Shown here: one piece after another, positions 55,936 through 64,000 of the stretch
Position numbering within the stretch: the stretch's first letter is position 1
Layout of the letters: the number at the start of each line of letters is the position of its first letter
Assembly: GCA_034770075.1 (NCBI GenBank)
Contig: CM068384.1
Location: 41,327,182-41,391,181, forward strand
Length of the DNA: 64,000 bases
Origin: Aralia elata
Lineage: Eukaryota > Streptophyta > Magnoliopsida > Apiales > Araliaceae
Reading direction: 5' to 3'
Translations under genes and position numbers: made by a program
The notes under the pieces: generated by a model
Databases searched by the model: none
What the model saw: the letters and a program-made list of their open reading frames with translations, nothing else
What the model was told of the DNA's origin: nothing

Positions 55936-58900
55936 ATGCTAAGGTCACTTCTCAGATCATCTGCTTCAGCCAAAAAATCCCAATCCAATCTCTCCGCCAT
56001 TTTTGTCCCTGCAATCACTACCTTCTCAACTGCTGCTCACCTCTCATCTTCTAGAAGCTACTCCACAAAGAAAGCAAAATCTTCAAGCACAAAGGCCAAT
56101 AATAAATCCAAACCCAAATCAAAGTTTGATGCCAAATCCAAATCTAAAGCAGAAGAGGTCTCCATTGCCACCGGAGATGACTCTGTTGCTGATATCCTCG
56201 CGGACGAGGAGATTCGAGCTCGTCGACTCACTGAGGACGAAAAGGACAAGTCTCTTGACGTTGGTCCTAACGGTCGTCCACTCTTCACATCTGCTGCTTC
56301 TCTCTCCCAACTCACCAGGAAAGATGCCTGCTCTTACATGAAATTCAGGTGATAGACAGAGACATTTACTTATAATATTTATATCTATTTGTTTATGTAT
56401 TTTGATCATTCATTGACTTGAATTGGTGTAACTGTGCAAGTATGGAGGAACTCACTGCAGCATTGCCGGAAGGATTGCCAGTGGGAATGATCAAGGAGTT
56501 TGAGGATTCCAAGCGAAATGCATTAGTCATCCGACATAGCTTTCTGGATCTTCGTGATAATTTCAGGCGCATTGTTGATCCACCATTACAATCCTCTGAT
56601 GGCAAAGGTGCGGTTATAGTTTCTCAACTGTAATGTGTCTTTTGCCCTTACTTTGTTGATATTTCAGAAGCACATCCTTGTGTAATATGCAAACTAGGTA
56701 CTTATATTTAAACAAAAACCAATTAACTAATATGCAAATAAGTATTTGGGATGGTAAAAAGACGGCGATAATAATCTCAGGTTCTGAAATTTGCATAACA
56801 TTCATTAACATAACAAATGTTGGATTAGTTTACTGTTTGAAATTATGATTTATTATAGAGCCAAGTTAATTTTGACATCTTTAATTAGAAAAGGAAAAAT
56901 TGTTTTTGTATTCAATAAGGAGATACGAAGTAGAAAATGATTTTGTGGGACGAGGATCAAAAAGGTTTAGAATCACATCGTGTGTAATTGATGTTGGCAC
57001 CATATGATAATCTTTGACCGCTCCATGGATTATTTTGTAATAATCAGGTCACATAAATGGAAGGTGTATGAGATGAATGGCTACAAAACTAATCTTCAGA
57101 TTCGGATGTAAGAGTATTGGTACTTACAAGTTAAACTCATGTTGTTTCTTTTGTTATAGTAAATATCACCTGCCATACAGAAGTATCTGTTTCTCTCTCT
57201 TTTCTCTTAAAAAGAAATCTCTATTATTTTCTTTAATTTCCTCCTAATTGTTTAAAAACACTTCATGTTAGGTGTAAATCTTTTACTCTAATGTTTTAGT
57301 GGACATTCTTATGTTCATCTGTTGCATAAGTGCGAAGTTAACAACACATTTGATGCTCTGAAAGAAATTAGGTAACCGTCATTAAAAACTGAAACCACAC
57401 ATGCACTAAAATGTGGAGACCTGTTTAGAGGCTTGGAATCTGCAAAATTATTGGAGATGATGTACAACACATTAGAAGTTTTCTTTAACAAACTTCTATT
57501 TGTTTTTGACAATGACAGATCCAGCATATTGTTAGTTCATTTATTATTTGGCCATGAAACTGTTGTGATACTGCAATGTGGTGATTTATGAAGAAATTTT
57601 CTGCTCACTTTAGGTGGTCTGTTTCCACAGAAGGGAGGAAACTCGTACATGTTTTGTTTTGGGCTGGTTTTTGGTTTTGGTATCAAAGGACAAAACTCTG
57701 TGCTTTTTATTTATTATTTATTATTTTGGTTGACAAATATAATAACAAATTCTCTGTAATGGATATGTGAAATTATCTTGGAGTCCTAAATATCTCGTGG
57801 ACTTTTGTTATTATTTAAGATAGTAAACTACCGTTCTAGCTTGATTGCCAAGCATGGTTTGCAGTGTTCTAAAAGTCGCTAGTCGGTCCCAGGTCGGTTG
57901 GCTATCGACTAGCGACTAGGGGATTAATCAGGGATTAATCGGCTAGTCGGATTTTTAATTTTTTTTTTAAAAAATATATATTCTCCTTCCTCCTTCATAA
58001 GTTTTGAGTAAGTAGAATAATATAAGTAACACAAATCATCAAATAAAAACATGGAAACTAAGTAAAACCAAATAGTTCGACGCTCGAATTTCAAAACCAA
58101 TTAACCAAATGAAACTAAGTAGCACAAAATCAATAGTCAATCACTCCTCCTCTTCTCCATATCCCTCCAAGACTTGCTCTCCATCGGACTCAAACTCATA
58201 ATCCTCATCTTCCTCTTTGTTGTCATCATCTTCCGACACAAACTCGTCTTCATCTAGTTCTCGCACATTTCTACCACTTCTTCTAGGTAGAAGGACCTCA
58301 TCCGCTCCCATAGCTTCCCCAACCATATCCCATGTAAGTCCTGAACTTGGCTCAACTTCATCGTCACCACCATCAACAATCCATCATGTGCATTTGTTGT
58401 TTCACTACTAATTAGGACATCCTTCTCCTTTACCCTTCTTTTCTTGTTGACAAGTTTGGCATTGAATTGGACATACACTAGGTTGTTCAACCTTGTTGCA
58501 TCAAGTCTATTCCTTTTCTTCGTATGTATCTATACATTAAAGAAAATTCTCAAGTTAATAATTCTAATACTCTTATTAAAAAATTACAACATATAATAAA
58601 GAGAGGGAATATGTACTTACTCCCTCAAAAGTGCTCCAATTTCTCTCACACCTGGATGAACTCGAAGTCAAAGAGAGAATTCTAATGGCCATTTTTTTCA
58701 AGTTGGGTGTATGATTGCCATAGTTAGACCACCATCCAACTAATCATGAAAGAAGCACAATTCAATGAGTAATTTAGGACTAACTATAAGTTACTTGATT
58801 GGGAAAAAAAAACTAAGTTGCTAACTAAGAAAACTAGAAAAGTAATTACCAAGTTACCCGGATCATAAGTGTCATTGTTCTCCTCATATCCCTTTGCGGC

Positions 58901-61900
58901 CAATGGTCTACCAAATCCACCCTCTTTGTTCTTGTACTTCAACAACTCTTTATTGATGACCTCATTTTCAAAATCATCGGGGAAGAAAGATTCAACACAA
59001 GTAAAAACACCATCCATGATAATTGGATCATCTTTCATTGTAGGATCCTTGAAGAGGTAAAATGGATTCAAAAAGTAAGCCGTCAAATGCTGTTGGAAAT
59101 AATAGTGGAGAATATTTTTCTTCACTTTATTCCATTATTCCTCCGCCTTTTCCCTATATTCTTCCTTATGTTTTACTCCATGTTTCCTTTCCCTGGTTTT
59201 CTTCCTTGTATTAGCTAGCATGTTTCCTTATATTAAGGAACATGTTGTCTTGATTAGTCCTTCCAATTGTATAAGTAGGTAACCTTGTAAGCTGTTTAAA
59301 GGATAAGAATATATGAAATGTAAGTTAAGTGTCTTTATTTTAACATGGTATCAGAGCCATGATCTTTTATCAGGCGACTTTTTTCGGCGACTTGTTATTC
59401 AGCCTCTTGTTCTGCTGCTGCTTTTTTTTTGAAGCCTCTTGGAGGAATGGTTCATAAATAATTCTGAAGGATGTTTATTTGTGTTTGGCTTACAAACTCT
59501 GAAAAATTCTGCAGGATGTTACTTTGATGGATTATTGGGTCCACCCATGTGCAACCCACCTGAATTGATGTCCACTAATTTAACCCCTCATGCTGCTAGA
59601 ATTATTTGGTAGTGGAGGAATATTAAAACATACCCATGTGCATGCACTTGCTCCACCACAATTTTCTTCTCATTTTCTTTGCTCTTAGCACGAGAAGTCT
59701 ACTAGTGGGAAGATTTTTTTTTGGATTCTGTGCAGTTTTCTGAAATTGCCTATTACAGTTTGTACCCCACAGCCTGTTTTTTTTTCTTCTGAAACTTGCC
59801 TACAGTTTTTTTTTTTTAAAAAACAATGGGTGAAAAATCAGAAACTTCAGATTCTACTCCAGTGATGATTTTTCAACAAGAAACCCCTTCTGCAATTGGG
59901 GTAAAACTGCCGGCAACCATCCCAAGTTTATTACAGTAAAGGATCGTCTCACGAAGATGACGATTGATGCTGGTAAGGAGATGGAGGTTTTTACAAGTAT
60001 TGTCCAAATTGCCGGAATTGCTATTCATAGACGGAGTTACTGGTCACTACCGGAATTGCTATTCACAAACGGAGTACTGTTCACTGCCGGAATTGCTATT
60101 CACAAACGGAGTTTTGTCCAATTGCCGACTTGAACCAGTTTTGTTCATGTACCGACCGACCAACTGAACCTTTCGTTTCCAAGCTGAGAAATAAGAAATT
60201 TCTATTTATCAGCTTGAGGGGGAGTGTTGGAAATAATAGTGGAGAATATTTTTCTTCACTTTATTCCATTATTCCTCCACCTTTTCCCTATATTCTTCCT
60301 TATGTTTTACTCCATGTTTCTTTCCCCTGGTTTTCTTCCTTATATTAGCTAGCATGTTTCTTTATATTAAGGAACATGTTTTGTCTTGATTAGTCCTTCC
60401 AATTGTATAAGTAGGTAACCTTGTAAGCTGTTTAAGGGATAAGAATATATGAAATGTAAGTTAAGTGTCTTCATTTTAACAAATGCAATGGACTATCTAG
60501 CCGACCTAAGCCTTTTGTGTCAATGACTTGTAGTATTGGCCGGTAGTTACCCTCATTTTGTTTGTATGCCTCTTTGATCTCTTCTTTCGCTTTCTTGAGC
60601 TCTCCATACACAAAGCCCATTGAGGGCTTCCAATCCCCATCAACAAGACGAAGAACCATCACTAATGGAGCAAACACTTTCAAGCAAAGAGTTACGCTAT
60701 TCCAAAACGCCGTATTCATCACCGTAGCAAATGTGGCTTTCCCCTTTGCGGTCTTCACCCATGGAAGAGCTCCCCATTCATTGGTAGTAAACATCATCTT
60801 CAACTCTTGTTTCTTCTCCATCATACTTTGCATTGTCAAGAAGGCGGTTGCAAATCTAGTAACACCTGGCTTCACTATGTCTCTCTTTTTTGTATGTTTT
60901 CTCATCAATGCCAATGTTCTATGATGACCATAAATAAATATAGTGAACTTCTTTGCCCTTTCTATAGTGTCTTTGAACTTTGGTTGCTTTCCAATCCCTT
61001 CAAGCATGAGGTTTATTGTGTGGGTTGCACATGAGGTCCAAAACATGTGTGGTCTCTTGGCCCTCAACAATGCCGCCGCTGCCATATTATTAGAGGCATT
61101 GTCTATGACTACTTGGATTATATTTTGCGCCCCAACTTCATCAATGCACTTGTCAACATAGCCAAATATATGTTCAGCCGTGTGCGTCACCTCCGAATCT
61201 TCCTTAGAAGAAAGAAAACAAGTCCCAGTCCTACAATTAACACATAAATTCATGATGCTTCTTCTTTTTCGGTCGGTCCAAGCATCGGTCATGATAGAGC
61301 ATCCCGTTGAAGCCCACTCTTCTTCTTGTTTCTTGAGTGATTGTTTGGTTCTCTCCATTTCCTCCTTCAACAACGGCTCCCTTAATTGGTATTGGCTTGA
61401 GGGTTGGTAGCCCTGGCCAAATATACCCACCGCCTCAACAAAGCGTTTAAAGCTATCATTGTCAATAGCATGAAATGGAATACCGGCTTCGTACATCCAT
61501 CGAGCCAAGTACCTATTCACATCAAGAGTTCTCTCTTTCCAAAGTGCATCATTCATGTTTTGTTGTCGCATCTTCTTACTTGAACTCAAATCCGGATTGA
61601 TGACCCTTGCATATCTATCCATGGAACCAAGATAATGGGGCCTCTTCCTTGACCCTAAAACATCAACTTCTTCGTCTTCATTTCCTTTTGGAATTGCCTC
61701 CACTTCCACTTCCGCTCTAACATTCAAGTCATCTATCCTCTTGTCTCTCTTTTTAGTTGCTGCCTTGTCAAGTGCCATCTTACACTTTTCTTTATCTTCC
61801 TTAGTTGACTTGGCATGGTGCTACATTTCCCTTGATATTTGCTATGTGTTGTTTCAATCCATAAACTCCCCCACAATACTATTTGTCACACAATTTGCAT

Positions 61901-63522
61901 CTCCAACGATCCTTCTTGTTAGGATTTACAAGGAAGCCATATTCCCACCCAACATCATCTGAAGCTCTTTTTAATACTGAACACTCAGAAGTAGTAGAGG
62001 CTGCTGAAGACGAAGATGGTGATTGAACCATTGATACTATACTATACGGCTATACCTATGCATAAAAATATAAAATCAGTCATTTCTCCTTTGATTTGGT
62101 CATTTGGGCAAACCAAACCCCACAGTCAGATTTTAATTTATAACTGAAGTTGAAAAAATTTAAAATGAAATATAACAATTATAAAAGTCCAACCTTTTCT
62201 TTAATGCCTTAGTGGGAACTAATTAACTAAAACCGAAAAAATAAAAATAAAAAATAATTTTGCCCACTTTGCCGACAAACTGTATGCAGTATTATGCTTA
62301 TATCAGTTTCCCCTTTCAAGTTTATACAATGAAGAGAATATATTATGCTTATATCAGTCGATTGTCTAAACTATTTACCAAAAAAAAACAAAAAATAGAG
62401 AAACTGAGAGAGAGAGAGAGAGACGAGCTGGAGTCGAAGAAGAAGAGAAGTGAGCTTACCTGAGCTGAGAGGAGATCGCCACAGTCGGCAGCAGCGGCAG
62501 CAGTCGAAGAAGAAGAGAAGTGATTCGAGGAAGAAGCAGTTGATCCCGTTGGTGACAGTCAGCAGCAGTCGAAGAAGAAGAGAAGTGATCCAGTCGACGA
62601 CAGTCGGCAGCAGCAGTCGATTCGCCACAGTCGGCAGCAGCAGCAGTAGCAGTTGAATGTTTTTTTTTCTTTTTTTCTTTTTTGATAACCACAGTCGGCA
62701 GCAGCAGTAGTAGGGTTTAAACTTTAAAGTTATAAACACATCCAAGAAATTACACTATGGCCCCAAACATTTCACATGTTCTGTTTTTTACCCCAATATG
62801 TTCCGATTTTCCCCGACTTCTTCCGATTGGGCGACTTTACCGACTAGTCTCCGACTGGAGCCCGACTAAGTCGGTCAGTGACTAAATCAAAGGACTATGC
62901 CGTAGTCGACTCGGGGAGTCTCCGACCCCGACCTAGTCGCCGAGTCGGCCGACTTTTCGAACACTGATGGTTTGTAAATGACCAATTCGAAAGATAATTC
63001 GATGTAGTTGAAATTTGCAGCCATGATGGATATCGAATATTTCTTCCTCCTAAGCATGTGACAGCATTTTAATATCCAATACTAACATCCCCTTGTTTGC
63101 ACTAACTTTATTTGCTTCAGATTTACCTTTTTCCTTTTTTTTTTCTTTTTTCTTTTGCTGTTCCTTTAGAAATTTACATTTATACTTGACCCACTGAAAT
63201 TTTAAAGAGAAGCTTATATAAACTTTATGATATAGGTTACATTATGAGAAAGTTAATTTTTTGATAAGTTACATTCAGAAATTATTAATGATGGTATTTC
63301 AAATTTTCAGGCCCCAAAGTTCGAAAGCAAATTGTATTGGACGGACTTTTAAGCTGTGGTAAAAGTATTACACTTGCCATGCTTGTTCACTGGGCTCGTA
63401 ATGAAGGTTGGCTAGTTTTTTATGTCCCCAAAGGTCAACAATGGACTCATGGAGGATTTTTCTATCAAAACCACCAAACAGGACTATGGGATACTCCAGT
63501 TCAGGCAGCCAACATTCTGCAG
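55936..63522 (+). CDS. Mitochondrial small-subunit ribosomal protein mS29 (DAP3), 5' part
   Basis: Three coding exons: 55936-56348 (phase 2 end), 56441-56607 and 63311-63522, joined in frame; the rest lies beyond the window. Exon 1 encodes a Ser/Arg-rich mitochondrial presequence (MLRSLLRSSASAKKSQSNLS) and a Lys/Ser-rich linker, then GPNGRPLF and SLSQLTRKDACSYMKF. Exon 2 has SMEELTAALPEGLPVGMIKE and RHSFLDLRDNFRRI. Exon 3 has PKVRKQIVLDGLLSCGKSIT, where GLLSCGKS is a Walker A motif, then LAMLVHWARNEGWLVFYVPK and WTHGGFFYQNHQTGLWDTPV. This is the GTP-binding DAP3/mS29 family, a component of the mitochondrial small ribosomal subunit. Exon 3 ends LQ with a GC donor (CAG|GCAAGA). Intron 2 is 6.7 kb because of a hAT insertion. 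No stops interrupt the exons. Confidence 0.92.
56608..57853 (+). other. mS29 intron 2, left part
   Basis: Intron sequence from the donor GTGCGG to the hAT insertion site, without recognisable coding or structured repeats. Confidence 0.6.
59091..59345 (+). repeat. 5' LTR of the TRIM-like element
   Basis: 255-bp direct repeat of 60225-60481, followed immediately by the Met-tRNA primer site. Confidence 0.93.
60012..60125 (+). repeat. Tandem 37-38 bp repeat in the TRIM interior
   Basis: CCGGAATTGCTATTCAYARA followed by CGGAGT occurs at 60012, 60050 and 60087; a fourth partial start (AATTGCCG) follows. Confidence 0.88.
60225..60481 (+). repeat. 3' LTR of the TRIM-like element
   Basis: 257-bp direct repeat of 59091-59345, preceded by the purine tract and followed by the AATGC target repeat. 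Confidence 0.93.
62420..62710. repeat. CAG/GAAGAA-rich repeats upstream of the transposase
   Basis: Four or more units combining CAGTCGGCAGCAGCAG with TCGAAGAAGAAGAGAAGTGA, at 62430-62705. They lie in the 5' leader of the transposase gene within the hAT element. Several frames are open across them only because the units lack stops; I regard them as non-coding. Confidence 0.75.
62975..63310 (+). other. mS29 intron 2, right part
   Basis: Intron sequence after the hAT target repeat. It ends with a pyrimidine tract and the acceptor AAATTTTCAG before exon 3. Confidence 0.6.
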
Positions 63523-64000
63523 GCAAGAGCGCTCTCAGTTTGTTATTGCTTAGCACTTGCATATCATCTGATGCAGATATTGTAATTCATTTTGCATCTC
63601 TGGCATTCTCTTTAGTTATAAGCAGAATTCATGTGAACAAGTCCTTCGTGCTTACATTTACCTTATCCTTTTTAATGATTCTAGGATGAAACTTGATAGT
63701 TGAGCCCGCAAAAGATTCAGGAGTTGGTAAATTATGAAAATGTTTAAATGCACTTGAAGATTAGTAATTGCATTTTACTTGAACACAATATTTGTCTTAG
63801 AAAATTTATCATGGTTTATAATATAATAATGAGTAAAATGCATTTAACCATCAGGTTTGGCCAAAATTTTACATGACCACCTAAAGTTTATAAACATCTA
63901 GTGCAACAGATGGTTTTTTTCATCCAAACTAACTGTTGGTGCACACTACTCTCCAAATGCATGAGTGTGCCTCTAATTGTTTATTTCTCACATGCAAATG
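63523..64000 (+). other. mS29 intron 3, start
   Basis: Begins GCAAGA, a GC-type donor. No following exon is visible before the window ends. Confidence 0.55.

Larger units (their letters stand above)
59091..60481 (+). mobile_element. Miniature LTR retrotransposon (TRIM-like) in the transposase gene
   Basis: Two short LTRs, 59091-59345 (255 bp) and 60225-60481 (257 bp), nearly identical, starting TGTTGGAAATAATAG and ending TTTTAACA. TSD AATGC at 59086-59090 and 60482-60486. A perfect TGGTATCAGAGCC primer site (59346-59358) and a purine tract AGCTTGAGGGGGAG (60211-60224) are present. The 0.88-kb interior has no pol. A frame near 59826 begins MGEKSETSDSTPVMIFQQET, resembling the start of a copia gag, so it is probably an extreme deletion derivative of a copia element. 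Confidence 0.93.
58141..62031 (-). pseudogene. hAT transposase (BED / DUF659 / hATC), disrupted
   Basis: On the minus strand from ATG at 62031. The BED finger lies at about 61990-61830: DDVGWEYGFLVNPNKKDRWR, CKLCDK, an in-frame stop, YCGGVYGLKQHIA and a cysteine, then a frameshift near 61795. The 435-codon frame 60471-61778 holds a coiled linker and the DUF659 domain: GCSIMTDAWTDRKRRSIMNL, FGYVDKCIDEVGAQNIIQVV, IDNASNN, PHMFWTSCATHTINLMLEGI, TRFATAFLTMQSMM. It resumes after the inserted TRIM at 59086 (LTAYFLNPFYLF), followed by the hATC part (58620-58760: NWSTFEG preceded by LSLTSSS) and a very acidic tail (58141-58326, VSEDDDNKEEDEDYEFESDG). The stop, frameshift and insertion make it non-functional. 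Confidence 0.9.
57862..62966 (-). mobile_element. hAT transposon (5.1 kb) in mS29 intron 2
   Basis: Begins CAGTGTTCTAAAAGTCGCTA and ends CCGACTTTTCGAACACTG; the ends are inverted repeats, flanked by ATGGTTTG on both sides (57854-57861 and 62967-62974). CTAGTCGG/CCGACTAG motifs crowd both subterminal regions. A minus-strand transposase gene (62031-58141) is interrupted by a miniature LTR retrotransposon (59091-60481). A small relative sits at 42411-43001. The ends keep the hAT pattern, so it could still be mobilised by an active relative. Confidence 0.93.

Noticed and set aside
56003..56341. Alternative frames over mS29 exon 1 (both strands)
   Set aside because: The 55936 frame has the presequence, correct splice phase and family residues; the others are shadows.
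62371..62745. 124-codon minus-strand Leu-rich frame
   Set aside because: Reads across CAG/GAAGAA tandem repeats and poly-A; low-complexity composition in a transposon leader.
1..64000. tRNA, rRNA or organelle-derived DNA
   Set aside because: No cloverleaf-forming tRNA, rRNA core or recognisable chloroplast/mitochondrial gene was found by reading; the only tRNA-like words are retrotransposon primer sites.

Overview
This window is plant nuclear DNA, most likely from a eudicot. The evidence is AT-rich sequence, spliced genes with phase-consistent introns, SIRE-like copia, Tat- and Athila-like gypsy, MULE and hAT elements, and a plant-type neprosin gene. I cannot name the species. Only two host genes are supported, and both run off the window: the 3' end of a neprosin (glutamic peptidase family) gene at 1328-3039 (+), and the 5' part of the nuclear gene for mitochondrial ribosomal protein mS29/DAP3 at 55936-63522 (+). 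A BTB/POZ gene fragment lies at 54300-54533. Almost everything else is nested transposable elements, many datable relative to each other by target-site duplications (TSDs) read directly here.

Left block (3408-31325): a non-autonomous Mutator-like element (MULE; 10-bp repeat AATTAAATAA on both sides) was split 5 bp from its end by a large SIRE-type copia retrotransposon on the minus strand (LTRs 3423-6184 and 26948-29639; TSD GGGTT). Its gag, protease, integrase, RT and RNase H are recognisable but broken, and a degenerate env-like reading frame sits between RNase H and the 3' LTR. The copia element was then invaded by a 5.56-kb LTR-like element (6596-12153, TSD GTTTT), itself carrying a 2.0-kb solo LTR (7722-9737, TSD AGTAG), and by a 1.8-kb insert in RT (21032-22825). 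It also contains a rearranged second copy of its own RNase H end, its LTR and the adjoining MULE (15028-19317).

Middle block (31326-49522): two MITEs, a decayed Athila-like element with its tRNA-Asp-type primer site (31991-34520), then a minus-strand Tat-like gypsy element truncated in RNase H (34521-48235). The Tat element hosts three insertions: a second 3.76-kb LTR-like element (36106-39864, TSD CCAAC), a 591-bp non-autonomous hAT derivative (42411-43001, TSD ATTGTATA), and a 4.7-kb LTR retrotransposon (43231-47918, TSD GAGTC) whose only sizeable reading frame looks like two diverged reverse-transcriptase palm segments in tandem.

Right block (49523-64000): a hAT transposon with a frameshifted transposase (49531-53188, TSD CGCACCAT), a small gene-fragment region with an inverted repeat, and the mS29 gene. 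The second coding intron of mS29 holds a 5.1-kb hAT transposon (57862-62966, TSD ATGGTTTG), which in turn carries a 1.39-kb miniature LTR retrotransposon (59091-60481, TSD AATGC). The two host genes have no evident functional link; the window is chiefly a record of layered transposition.
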